The notes beneath the pieces are model-generated. The model searched no databases. It was given only the letters and a program-made list of their open reading frames with translations, and was not told where the DNA came from. Source: an uncultured Bryobacteraceae bacterium (GTDB taxonomy: Bacteria; Acidobacteriota; Terriglobia; Bryobacterales; Bryobacteraceae). From it: DNA of 64,000 nucleotides. The position numbers and the translations under genes were made by a program. Position 1 is the stretch's first letter, and each line of letters begins with the position of its first letter. Below are positions 18,474 through 26,864 of the stretch, in pieces. The stretch covers positions 1 to 64,000 of the forward strand of contig CALKXJ010000006.1 of NCBI GenBank assembly GCA_938003835.1, written 5' to 3'.

Positions 18474-20861
18474 ATGCGCAAGAGCAGCCGCCGACCGATT
18501 CTGGTCCGGCTCGCGGCGGCGGGCCTCGCCTGGTGCGCCGCCTCGCTCCTGGCCCAGGAACGCACCTTTCCGAGCGTGCGCGTGGAGCCGTTGGATGAAG
18601 CCGAGGGGTTCGACGATGAGCCGGCGCTCGCCCAGGCCGCCGACGGCACGTTGTACGTTGCCTGGATCAGCTTCCGCGCCGGAGGCGAGACGCTCCGGCT
18701 GGCGCGTTACCGTTTCGACGGGGCTGGTTTCTCGCGCCTCGGGGGCTGGCAGATTGCGGGCGGGCGCGCGACCTACGTGCTGAGCCCGAAGCTGGTCGCT
18801 GCGGCCGAGAAGGTCTGGGTCGTCTACGCCGCTGAGCAAAAGGGAGATTGGGACGTTTGGGCGGTGGAGTGTTCGGCGCGCGGCTGCGGGAGCCCTCTCC
18901 GAGTAAGCTCCGCGCCCGGCGCCGATGTCGACCCGGCGGCCGCCTGGCACGACGGCACGCTCTGGGTCGTCTGGGAGGCGAGTCGCGGCGGGGCGCGGCA
19001 GATCCTGGCGGCTTCGGTGCACGGCGGTCGGGTCTCGCCCGAGGAGCCGGTGAGCGAAAGCGGCGTCTCGAACTACGATCCATCGATCGCAGTGGACAAC
19101 GCGGGCGCCGTCGCCGTGGCCTGGCACCGCTTCGCCGACAACAACTACGACATCTACCTGCGCCGGCGGCCGCGCGGAGGCGCCTGGCAGCCGGAGCGCC
19201 GCCTGACGCGCGCGCCGGGCATCGACCGTCACGCCTTCCTGTTCACGCGCGGTGAAGAGCTCTGGATCGCCTACGAGAATGCGCAGATGGAACGGTACTT
19301 CACGGGCCGCACCGTCCGGCGCCGGGTGATCGTGGCCGAGATTACGCCGCGCGGTCTGGAGTCGTTTGCCGGACACCGCTCGCCCGAGCATCTTTGGGAG
19401 CGCGCCGAAGCCGCGGCGGCGGGGTTCGACGGCCAGGGGCGCCTGTGGGTGGCATACCTGAAGCCGCGCCTGCCGCGCGGCGGCTGGGAGGTGCACCTGG
19501 CGGCGCACAACGGCGAGAAGTGGATCGGCCAGGCGGCCGTCTCGCGCCGCAAGGGGATGGATCGCCGGCCGGCGCTCGTGGTGAGCGGCAGGGAGGCGTT
19601 TCTGGCCTTTCAGGCCGACGATCTGCCCGAGACGTGGGCCCAGGACGACCCGGCGGCCACCAGCCAGGCGCGCAGCCGGATCCTGCTGGGCGCCGCCGAC
19701 CTGGATCGCGCCCCGGCCAGAGCCGTGCCCTTTCGCGTCGAGCCGCTCGCCGAGCCGCTCGAGGATTTCGAGGCTGCGCGCCTGCGCCTGCATTACGGCG
19801 AGGATCTTGAAACGCCGGTGACCGATTATCGGGGCAAGAAGCTCCGGCTGTGGTTCGGCGACTTGCACAACCACTCCGATATCTCGGTGTGCAACCGTGT
19901 CGGCGACCAGTCGATCGACGAAAACTTTCAGGTAAGGCGGGATATCAACCGGCTGGACTTTGCCGCAGTGACCGACCACGGCTACAACATGGTCCCCTAC
20001 CTGTGGCGCCATTCGGCGAAGCTCGTGCGGGCCAATTATGACCCGGGACGATTCCTCACCTTGCTGGGTCAGGAGTGGACGTCCTCGTTCGAGATCTATA
20101 CCGACGAGAACCCGTACGGCTACTACGGCCACCGGAACCTGATTCACGAGGATCCTTATTTCCCCCGCTGGTGGAACGCGCACTTGGGCGGCACGCCCGC
20201 TGAACTGTGGGCGGCGCTGCGGAAGATGAAGGCGAGCTTCGTCACCATTCCGCATCAGCTCGCCGACACGGGAAACGTTCCCGTGGACTGGCGCTTCACC
20301 GACGAGCAGGCCCAGCCGGTAGCCGAGATCTTTCAGGTGCGCGGCTCCTATGAAGGCTTCGGGGCGCCCCGGCAGGCACAGCGCTCGATCCAGGCGCCGG
20401 GCCGGTACCTGCGCGACGTCTGGGCGGCTGGCAAGATTATCGGGGTGATCGCCAGCCCGGACCACGGCGGCGGCTACGGGAAGGCGGCGGTCTGGGCCCA
20501 GGAGCTGTCGCGCAAATCGATCATCGAGGCCATACGCGCGCGGCGCACTTACGGCACCACCGCGCCGCGACTGGTTCTGGATGTGAGGGTGAACGGCCAC
20601 ATGATGGGGGAAAAGGTCCGCGAGCCGGCCGGCGAGCGCGTCGAGGTGAAGATCCGCGCGCGGGCGCCCTCCCGCATCACCAGCGTCGAGGTCTGCCGCA
20701 ATGGCGATTTTATCTATGTTCACGAGGCGAACGACCGCGACGTGGACCTCACTTTCCTGGATGCTTCCCCGCCGGCGGGGCGCGTCTACTACTACGTTCG
20801 CGTCTTCCAGCAGGACTACGAGATCGCCTGGAGCAGTCCGGTGTGGTTAGGAGCGGATTGA
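18474..20861 (+). CDS. Secreted beta-propeller/PHP-type metal-dependent hydrolase fusion
   Basis: 795 residues with a signal peptide ending LLAQ. Residues about 28-420 contain propeller-like repeats of the form DGTLYVAWISF, DGTLWVVWEAS, AVAVAWHRF and GRLWVAYLKP, as in sialidase-like folds. From about 460 a PHP-like metal site appears (FGDLHNHSDIS), followed by FAAVTDHGYNM, FLTLLGQEWTS, HRNLI and ASPDHGGG, which resembles DUF3604/PHP proteins. The pairing suggests a substrate-binding propeller joined to a metallohydrolase, but the substrate is unknown. It is 24 bp after the hexaheme gene. Confidence 0.75.
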   Translation: MRKSSRRPILVRLAAAGLAWCAASLLAQERTFPSVRVEPLDEAEGFDDEPALAQAADGTLYVAWISFRAGGETLRLARYRFDGAGFSRLGGWQIAGGRATYVLSPKLVAAAEKVWVVYAAEQKGDWDVWAVECSARGCGSPLRVSSAPGADVDPAAAWHDGTLWVVWEASRGGARQILAASVHGGRVSPEEPVSESGVSNYDPSIAVDNAGAVAVAWHRFADNNYDIYLRRRPRGGAWQPERRLTRAPGIDRHAFLFTRGEELWIAYENAQMERYFTGRTVRRRVIVAEITPRGLESFAGHRSPEHLWERAEAAAAGFDGQGRLWVAYLKPRLPRGGWEVHLAAHNGEKWIGQAAVSRRKGMDRRPALVVSGREAFLAFQADDLPETWAQDDPAATSQARSRILLGAADLDRAPARAVPFRVEPLAEPLEDFEAARLRLHYGEDLETPVTDYRGKKLRLWFGDLHNHSDISVCNRVGDQSIDENFQVRRDINRLDFAAVTDHGYNMVPYLWRHSAKLVRANYDPGRFLTLLGQEWTSSFEIYTDENPYGYYGHRNLIHEDPYFPRWWNAHLGGTPAELWAALRKMKASFVTIPHQLADTGNVPVDWRFTDEQAQPVAEIFQVRGSYEGFGAPRQAQRSIQAPGRYLRDVWAAGKIIGVIASPDHGGGYGKAAVWAQELSRKSIIEAIRARRTYGTTAPRLVLDVRVNGHMMGEKVREPAGERVEVKIRARAPSRITSVEVCRNGDFIYVHEANDRDVDLTFLDASPPAGRVYYYVRVFQQDYEIAWSSPVWLGAD

Positions 20862-21242
20862 AGGCGCCGGGCGCGTGACGCGTAACCGGAGGCCGTCGGC
20901 CGAGACCACCCGCACGCGCTCGCCTTGGGCGATGGGCCTTGCCTCCGGCATGGCTTCCGCCAGCCACAACTCGCCGCGCAGCTCGACGTAGCCCGCCGGA
21001 TCGAGCGTTTCGCGCGCCACGCCGGCGAGCCCGACCAGCGCCTGAACGCCGGACTCCACCTGGGTCTCATAGGAGCGGCGCAGGAACGGATAGAGGACGA
21101 AGTCCTTCGCGACCAGCACGGCCATAACGCCGATGATCGCCCAAGCCGGCAGATCGAACCGCCGCTCGAGGGCGTAGAGGATGATCGCGGCCAGCAACCA
21201 GCCGGGGACTTGCAGCAGCACGTATCGGCCGAAAACGGTCAT
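20847..21242 (-). CDS. NfeD-like membrane protein
   Basis: 131 residues: two or three membrane helices in the first half (about 10-24 and 32-52) followed by a small OB-like domain beginning GLAGVARETLDPAGYVELRGELWLAEA, the C-terminal NfeD signature. NfeD proteins usually work with stomatin/SPFH-type proteins or a membrane ClpP-class protease, but no partner is adjacent. The stop lies inside the last codons of the convergent propeller/PHP gene (15-bp overlap). Confidence 0.85.
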   Translation of the reverse strand: MTVFGRYVLLQVPGWLLAAIILYALERRFDLPAWAIIGVMAVLVAKDFVLYPFLRRSYETQVESGVQALVGLAGVARETLDPAGYVELRGELWLAEAMPEARPIAQGERVRVVSADGLRLRVTRPAPSIRS

Positions 21243-21294
21243 GCCCGTGTTCCCTTATGGTACTGACTGCGAACTGGAGGCGGGTGATTCTACG

Positions 21295-21637
21295 ATGAAG
21301 CCCGGCCGTGCCGAGCGCGCGCGACTGGAGCGCGAAGTCGAGTCGCGACGGGGGCTCGGAAGGTCTTCCTGTTCGGATCGCTCGCGCGGGGAACTGTCGC
21401 TGGCGAGCGACATCGACCTGCCCGTCCTCTCCGACGAGGAAGGGCCGGCGGGCGAGCTCACGCGCGAGGTTTATCGGCGCCTCGATCGCTCCGAGGCCGT
21501 CGACGTGCTTGCCTACAGCGTGAAATCCTGGGAGCGGATCAAGGACCGGCCGTTTTTTCCGGCATATTCTAAGTTACGCCAAAGTGCTTTACGAAAGACC
21601 TGAAACAGAAAGCGAGCCGCTGCCTCCGCCAGGCTGA
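21295..21637 (+). pseudogene. Decayed MNT-type nucleotidyltransferase (antitoxin of a HEPN/MNT pair)
   Basis: The start frame reads MKPGRAERARLEREVE. The conserved core VATGARKVFLFGSLARG is then found in a second frame, the GELSLASDIDLPVLSDEEG part carrying the catalytic-type DxD is back in the first, and the ending YAKVLYERPETE needs a third shift. The G-S and D-x-D motifs are those of minimal nucleotidyltransferases (MntA), which neutralise HEPN toxins by AMPylation. At least three frame changes in about 340 bp make a working protein very unlikely, unless the assembly is wrong. Confidence 0.75.
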
Positions 21638-21996
21638 GCCCGACCTCGCCTTGCTCGGGACCGTCCGGGAAGCCGGCAAGCAAGATGCTTCCTGCTTTCT
21701 TGCCCAGCAGGCGGCCGGGAAAGCGCTCAAGGCATTCCTACTCTCTCGCGGGGAGGAATTGATCTTCACCCACTCGGTTTTCCGCCTGTGTCAGATGGCG
21801 GCTCAATACGAGCCGATCTGGGAGACCTTACGCGAGCGTGTCAAGCAGCTCGACTTTTATTACGTCGCGGCCCGGTGCCCCCAATGCCTTGGAAGACACG
21901 ACCCCGGCCGAGTTCTTCACCGGCAGGGATTCCGCCGAAGCCGTCGAAATGACCGCGCTGGTTGTCAAGACCGTCAAGGCGTCGCTCGCGTGGTGA
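21598..21996 (+). pseudogene. Decayed HEPN-domain protein (toxin half of the HEPN/MNT pair)
   Basis: The body reads RQAEPDLALLGTVREAGKQD and then SCFLAQQAAGKALKAFLLSRGEE, the typical HEPN helix that follows MNT genes, continuing to KQLDFYYVAAR. A frameshift near 21875 moves the family ending PNALEDTTPAEFFTGRDSAE to another frame, ending ASLAW at 21996. No start codon fits the first conserved residues. Position directly after the MNT remnant confirms the pair. Both halves are broken, so the module is probably dead. Confidence 0.75.
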
Positions 21997-22057
21997 GCGA
22001 GCGCCGCGCGCATTTTCGTTCTATAGTAGTGTCAGCCCGAGTTGCGAGGATCGAAGT

Positions 22058-23344
22058 ATGAACCGCCGATATTTTCTGCTGAGTGCGGGGGCTGTAGCGG
22101 CTGCCCGCCACCCGCTTCGCGCCAACGAAACGCTGCGCATTGCCTGCGTCGGCGTGCGCGGCCGCGGCCGGGATCACATCCGCAGCTTCGCCGCCCTGCC
22201 CGATGTGGAGGTGGCGGCCCTTTGCGACGTCGACGAATCGGTGCTCGAGACGCGGCTCGACGACGTCGAGAAGATGGGCAAGAAGAGGCCTGCCGCCTAC
22301 ACGGACTTTCGGAAACTTCTCGAGGACAAGTCGATCGACGCGGTCTCGATCGCCACCCAGAACCACAACCACACGCTTCAGACCATCTGGGCCTGCCAGG
22401 CCGGCAAGGATGTGTATGTCGAGAAGCCGTGCACGCACAACATCTTCGAGGCGCGGCAGATTGTGGCCGCCGCGCGCCGTTACGACCGCATCGTGCAGCA
22501 CGGCACGCAGAGCCGCTCCTCGGCGGCGTTGCGCGAGGGGATCGAGAAGCTGCGCGAGGGCGTCATCGGCGACGTCTACATGGCGCGCGGTCTGTGCTTC
22601 AAGTGGCGGGATACCATCGGCCGGGCGCCCGAGGAGCCGGTGCCGGCCGGCGTGCACTACGATCTGTGGCTGGGCCCGGCGCCCAAGCGGCCCTTCACCC
22701 GCAACCGGTTCCATTACAACTGGCACTGGTTCTGGGACTACGGCAACGGCGACATCGGCAACCAGGGCATTCATCAGATGGACATCGCCCGCTGGGGCCT
22801 GGGCGTCACCTATCCGGTCCGCGTGAGCGCCATGGGCGGACACTTCATGTTCGACGACGACCAGGAGACCCCGAACACCATGGTCGCCACTTTCGAATTC
22901 GACGGCCGCGCCAGACGCCGCATGCTCGTCTTCGAGGTGCGGCACTGGATGACCAACCGCGAGGCCGACATCGGCGGCCGGCGCAGTGGCGGCAACGTCA
23001 TCGGAAATCTCTTCTACGGTTCGCAGGGCTACATGGTGATCGATGGCGGCTACCGGACCTTCCTCGGCAAGGAGCAGGAGCCCGGCCCGAGCGCCACCGG
23101 CGGCGGCAATCACTACGCGAACTTCGTCGAGGCGGTGCGGCGCCGGGACCGCTCGGTGCTGAATGCCGAGATCGAGGAGGGCGCCATCTCGACCGTGCTG
23201 GTCCACCTGGCCAACATCTCCTATCGCCTGGGCCGCAGCCTCCGGTTCGATCCGGAGACGATGAGCTGCCCTGGTGACGAGGAAGCCAATCGGATGTTCA
23301 GGCGCGACTACCGGTCGCCGTTCATCGTTGCCGAGAAGGTCTGA
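22058..23344 (+). CDS. Gfo/Idh/MocA-family oxidoreductase, probably Tat-exported
   Basis: 428 residues. The start at 22058 gives an N-terminus NRRYFLLSAGAVAAA that resembles a short Tat signal. A Rossmann fold follows (RIACVGVRGRGRDHIRSF). The family's EKP motif is present in VYVEKPCTHN, and the C-terminal domain has NRFHYNWHWFWDYGNGDIGNQG and the histidine in IHQMD. Members use NAD(P) tightly bound to oxidise sugars or sugar derivatives. A longer frame starting at 21962 lies in the HEPN remnant and was rejected. Confidence 0.9.
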   Translation: MNRRYFLLSAGAVAAARHPLRANETLRIACVGVRGRGRDHIRSFAALPDVEVAALCDVDESVLETRLDDVEKMGKKRPAAYTDFRKLLEDKSIDAVSIATQNHNHTLQTIWACQAGKDVYVEKPCTHNIFEARQIVAAARRYDRIVQHGTQSRSSAALREGIEKLREGVIGDVYMARGLCFKWRDTIGRAPEEPVPAGVHYDLWLGPAPKRPFTRNRFHYNWHWFWDYGNGDIGNQGIHQMDIARWGLGVTYPVRVSAMGGHFMFDDDQETPNTMVATFEFDGRARRRMLVFEVRHWMTNREADIGGRRSGGNVIGNLFYGSQGYMVIDGGYRTFLGKEQEPGPSATGGGNHYANFVEAVRRRDRSVLNAEIEEGAISTVLVHLANISYRLGRSLRFDPETMSCPGDEEANRMFRRDYRSPFIVAEKV

Positions 23345-23368
23345 TCACGTCCCGGAGGTCTGAAGGCG

Positions 23369-24565
23369 ATGCCGAGAGCCAATCCGCTGGCCTGGTTGAG
23401 TGAGGAGATCGAGGGCTGGAAGAGGGCAGGAACCTACCAGCGCCTGCGCGTGCTCGAGTCAGCCTGCGAGCCCGTGGCGCGCTTCGACGGCCGCGAGGTC
23501 ATCAACCTCGCCTCGAACAATTACCTGGGCCTGGCCAACCACCCGAAGCTGGTGGAGGCGGCGATCGAGGCCACGCGCCGGTATGGGGCGGGTTCCGGAG
23601 CGGTGCGCACGATCGCCGGGACGATGACGCTGCACGTCGAGCTCGAGCAGCGCATCGCCCGGTTCAAGAGGGTCGAGGCCTGCGTGGTCTTCCAGTCCGG
23701 CTTTACCGCCAACGCCGGCACCGTGGCGGCCATCCTCGGGCCGGAGGATACGATCATCTCCGACGAGCTCAATCACGCCAGCATCATCGACGGTTGCCGC
23801 CTCTCGAAGGCCAGGATCCGGATCTTCCCCCACCGGGACTTCGAAGCCGCGGGCCGGATGCTGGCCGAGCTCGACGGCACGCCGGGCCGGAAGCTGCTCA
23901 TCACCGACGGCGTGTTCTCCATGGACGGCGACATCGCGCCGTTGCCCGTGCTGGTCGAGCTGGCCGAGCGCCACGGCGCCATCATGATGGTCGACGATGC
24001 CCACGCCTCCGGTGTCCTGGGGCGCAACGGGCGGGGTACGATCGATCACTTCAATCTGCACGGGCGGGTCGACATTCAGGTGGGCACGCTTTCGAAGGCC
24101 ATCGGCTGCCTGGGCGGCTATATCTGCGGCAGCCGCGACCTGATCGAATACCTCTACCACCGGGGCCGCCCCTTTCTGTTCTCGACCTCCCACCCGCCGG
24201 CGGTGGCCGCGGCCTGCCTGGCGGCCTTCGACCTGCTCGAGCAGGAGCCCGAGCGGATTGAGAAGCTCTGGGAGAACACCCGCTATTTCAAAGAGCAGTT
24301 GCGCCGGGAGGGCTTCGATACGGGAATCAGCGAGACGCCCATCACGCCCATCATGGTCGGCGATGCGGCCTTGGCCCATGCCTTCTCGCAGGCTCTGTTC
24401 GAAGAAGGACTGATGGCGACGGGCATCGGCTACCCCACCGTGCCCCGCGGCAAGGCGCGCATCCGCACGATCGTCACGGCCGTTCACACGCGCGAGCACC
24501 TGGACCGGGCGCTCGAGATCCTGGTGCGCGTCGGCAGACGGATGGGGATTGGCCGGCGGGTGTGA
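23369..24565 (+). CDS. kbl: Glycine C-acetyltransferase (2-amino-3-ketobutyrate CoA ligase)
   Basis: 398 residues of the PLP-dependent alpha-oxoamine synthase family. Visible are INLASNNYLGLANHP, the YGAGSGAVRTIAGT turn, the aspartate that holds the pyridine nitrogen in VDDAHASG (Asp210) and the PLP lysine in GTLSKAIG (Lys243). The sequence fits Kbl better than BioF (HASIIDGCRLSKA and SDELNHA), but the two families are close. Kbl splits 2-amino-3-oxobutyrate with CoA into glycine and acetyl-CoA. Threonine dehydrogenase, its usual partner, is not adjacent. Confidence 0.85.
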   Translation: MPRANPLAWLSEEIEGWKRAGTYQRLRVLESACEPVARFDGREVINLASNNYLGLANHPKLVEAAIEATRRYGAGSGAVRTIAGTMTLHVELEQRIARFKRVEACVVFQSGFTANAGTVAAILGPEDTIISDELNHASIIDGCRLSKARIRIFPHRDFEAAGRMLAELDGTPGRKLLITDGVFSMDGDIAPLPVLVELAERHGAIMMVDDAHASGVLGRNGRGTIDHFNLHGRVDIQVGTLSKAIGCLGGYICGSRDLIEYLYHRGRPFLFSTSHPPAVAAACLAAFDLLEQEPERIEKLWENTRYFKEQLRREGFDTGISETPITPIMVGDAALAHAFSQALFEEGLMATGIGYPTVPRGKARIRTIVTAVHTREHLDRALEILVRVGRRMGIGRRV

Positions 24566-24658
24566 GTCCTCCGGCGCAGCGCGACCGGGTGCGAATCTTT
24601 TGAAGTTGTAGTCTTCCTGCGTCCACGCTTCGTCTCTTGCAGCGAAGGAGATTGTCCT

Positions 24659-24935
24659 TTGCGCCAACCAACGGGTGGGCTACGTCTGGTCGCCCTCGTG
24701 GCAGGGCACAGGCGTTCTTCGACGACTTCGAGGTGCGCGAAATCCGCCTTTACTTTGACGACCCCAATTGGTCTAACACGCTCTACCAGGCGACGCCACC
24801 GATCGCAGCGATCCATACTTTCCCGCACGCTTTCGCTCCGGCGACGTCAGCATCGATCGGAGCGGCGTCCGGTTCAAGGGCAACGCCTCGTTCATGCGAG
24901 GCGGCACGAAGAAGTCCTTCAAGTTGAGACTTTAG
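24659..24935 (+). pseudogene. CotH-kinase family remnant, cut off by an insertion sequence
   Basis: A TTG after GAAGGAG begins a signal-like stretch (LRLVALVAG). After a frame change the sequence reads FFDDFEVREIRLYFDDPNW, and after another DPYFPARFRSGDVSIDRS, GVRFKGNASF and TKKSFKLRL, the N-terminal strands of CotH-type protein kinases. It stops exactly at the inverted repeat of the element starting at 24936. The kinase core is absent on the other side. The 24566-24658 stretch before it shows nothing else. Confidence 0.7.
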
Positions 24936-24954
24936 CCCGCATTTCTGACAAAGT
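24936..24954 (+). repeat. Left terminal inverted repeat of the IS1380-type element
   Basis: CCCGCATTTCTGACAAAGT. It pairs with the right end at 26230-26248 with a few mismatches and abuts the CotH remnant. Confidence 0.7.
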
Positions 24955-25169
24955 GTCGAAAGGGCGTCTCGAGCAGGGCATGGGGGTGTTTTCGGCGCGA
25001 TTTTTCAGCGCCCGTTTTGCCGGTCGCCGTCTGGAGTGGGCTCTCCCAGGCCGCAAAGGCGCACTCCTGCCTCCGATCGCGCCGCGGGAGGCGTTTTTGA
25101 CCAAAGCTCCGCCCGCCCGGCCCTCAAATTGATCTCCCCTCGGGGCTGCTCCAGAAGCGCTCCGCCGCC

Positions 25170-26182
25170 TCAACACCGCAGCTGCCCCCACGCCTGCCGG
25201 GACACCCCCACTCGGGGAAACTCCTCCGCCAGCGAGACCCAAATCCGCCGCGCCGTCACCCGGATCCGTGCCCCGATCTTCAGCCGTCACACCCGGATCG
25301 TTTCCGCCTGCGCCTGCTCCATCTCCGGCTCGATCCGCCGCCGCAACCGCTCGTTGCGCGCCAGCCCCAGCACGTAGTCCACCCCCTGGGCCTCGCACCA
25401 TGCCATCAGCTCCTCGCGGCAGAAGCCCGAATCACCCCGCACGATGATCTGCACCTCCGGCCACCGCCGCCGGATCTGCGCTACGATCCGCTCCAGCTCT
25501 TGTGTCGCCCCGGCGGCCGCGTCCCCGTCCGCGATGCGCAGCCGCGCGCACAACAGGTGCTCGCCCGCAAAGAGAGACAGCGGCAGATAGCAGTCCTCGT
25601 CGTAGTAACCGTGAAAGAACCGCTTCTCCTGCCGCCCGTGCAGCGGCAGATCGGTCACGTCCAGGTCCAGCACGATGCGCCGCGGCGGCTCCGGGTGCGC
25701 CTCCAGAAACAGATCCGCCAGCAGCGCATCGAACCGCTCTTGCCGGAACTGAATCTTGCAGTATCGGCTCAGCTCGCCCGTGCCCCGCTCCAGCCGGTTC
25801 AGCGTGCTCTTGCCGGCCAGCCGCCCCCGCCCCGCCCCGCGCCTCCCGCTCAGCAGCCCGAACATCGCGTCTTCCGGCAACCGCTCGTGATCGTTCAGAT
25901 CTTCGAAGCCCAGCGCCAGCCCGCGGACCCGCTGCGCCAGCATCTCGCTCAGACTGTGCCGCACGTAGCGCTCACCCCGCCCGTCGTCGAAACACCCCGC
26001 AATCCGGTCGATCAGGCCCCGGCGCCGCTCGGCCTCCCGCAACAGCAGCGCCCCGGCATCGGAGCTCACCGCCCGCCGTGGAGCCGCGCCACCACCTGGC
26101 GCGAACCATGGGCCGCAAACTCGAAGCTTTCTGGGATACACTCTGGGAGGACGGGGGTCTCGCTCTCGTTGGCTTTAAACAT
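25170..26182 (-). pseudogene. IS1380-family transposase, frameshifted and internally deleted
   Basis: The N-terminus starts MFKANESETPVL at 26182 after GAGAGG and runs to VARLHGGR, where a frameshift near 26070 moves the continuation (VSSDAGALLLREAERR) to the next frame. The DDE-type core is recognisable: VLDLDVTDLPLHG, GYYDEDCYLPLSLF and IIVRGDSGFCREELMAWCE. Then EPEM runs straight into QAQAETIRV, normally about 130 residues apart in this family, so an internal piece is missing. A TGA follows, and the family ending LKIGARIRVTARRIWVSLAEEFP continues in frame to 25170. It cannot encode an active transposase. Confidence 0.8.
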
Positions 26183-26229
26183 TTTCCTCTCACAAACGTT
26201 TATGTCAGAGTCTGCGGCTCCCCGCCAAC

Positions 26230-26248
26230 TTCTTGTGAGAAATCCGGG
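26230..26248 (-). repeat. Right terminal inverted repeat of the IS1380-type element
   Basis: Read inward on the minus strand: CCCGGATTTCTCACAAGAA, the partner of the repeat at 24936-24954. The bases just outside (CTAG) contain the stop codon of the pentaheme cytochrome gene. Confidence 0.7.
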
Positions 26249-26761
26249 CTAGAAGCCCAGGGCGTGGCAGAACTGGCAATCGTTAGAGACCTCGCGCGCG
26301 GCGTGGCAGCTCATGCAGGCCGTCATGCTGGTGGAGACTTCCTGGGCGAGCACATCGCGCTCAGCCACCGGGCCGTGGCAGGTCTCGCAGCCGATGGCGG
26401 CCTCGGTGTGGCTGGCGTGGCTGAAGAAGACGAACTCCGGCACCTGGTAAACGCGCACCCAGGGGATGCGTCCGCCTTTCTTCTCAAACTCTGAGAGCTT
26501 GCGCACCTCGGGGTGATCCGGAGCGATCGTGCGGTGACAGGCCAGGCAGCGCGAGGCGGCGGGCAGGCCGGCGCGCTCTTTGCTCCCGGCGCCCGGGTGG
26601 CAGTCGGCGCAGGCAAGCTTCGCTACGGCGTGCTGTTTGTGACTGAAGGCCACCGGCTGGGCCGCGACCTCCCTGGGCAGCTTTTCCTGCTTGCCTTGGT
26701 ATGTGCGAGGCACCTGCGCAACCAGCAGGGTGGCGGTGAGGAGGCCGGAGGCGATTTTCAT
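26249..26761 (-). CDS. Pentaheme c-type cytochrome (cytochrome c3-like)
   Basis: 170 residues. The start at 26761 gives a signal peptide (KIASGLLTATLLVAQ). Five CxxCH motifs are present: CADCH, CLACH, CETCH, CMSCH and CQFCH. They are preceded by histidines in FSHKQHAV and FFSHASHTEA, the spacing of class III/c7-type cytochromes with bis-histidine hemes. Its TAG stop lies right at the edge of the insertion element, so the original C-terminus may have been slightly altered. It is divergent from the ADP-ribosylglycohydrolase gene and no redox partner is next to it. Confidence 0.85.
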   Translation of the reverse strand: MKIASGLLTATLLVAQVPRTYQGKQEKLPREVAAQPVAFSHKQHAVAKLACADCHPGAGSKERAGLPAASRCLACHRTIAPDHPEVRKLSEFEKKGGRIPWVRVYQVPEFVFFSHASHTEAAIGCETCHGPVAERDVLAQEVSTSMTACMSCHAAREVSNDCQFCHALGF

Positions 26762-26864
26762 GGCAGCGCGAGAGCACCCAGCTTGCCCGTGCAACTGACA
26801 TCATAACCGGTTTCACTTCCTGCCTTTGACAGGACGGCGTGCCGGATGATAGCTTCATTGCGTC

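Larger units (their letters stand above)
24936..26248 (-). mobile_element. Decayed IS1380-type insertion sequence
   Basis: About 1.3 kb bounded by imperfect inverted repeats (CCCGCATTTCTGACAA at the left, CCCGGATTTCTCACAA reading in from the right; 14 of 16 bases agree). It contains a damaged IS1380-family transposase on the minus strand. The flanks are TTAG and CTAG, an imperfect four-base duplication, and IS1380 elements make 4-bp duplications. Intact relatives are longer, in line with the internal deletion in the transposase. Confidence 0.75.

Noticed and set aside
17259-20723. A 1154-residue open frame on the minus strand
   Set aside because: It is antisense to the hexaheme cytochrome and the propeller/PHP gene, both of which have clear motifs; no motif is seen in the shadow.
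24936-25169. Possible extra ORF on the minus strand between the transposase end and the left repeat
   Set aside because: It is compositionally driven, has no family features and lies inside the decayed element.
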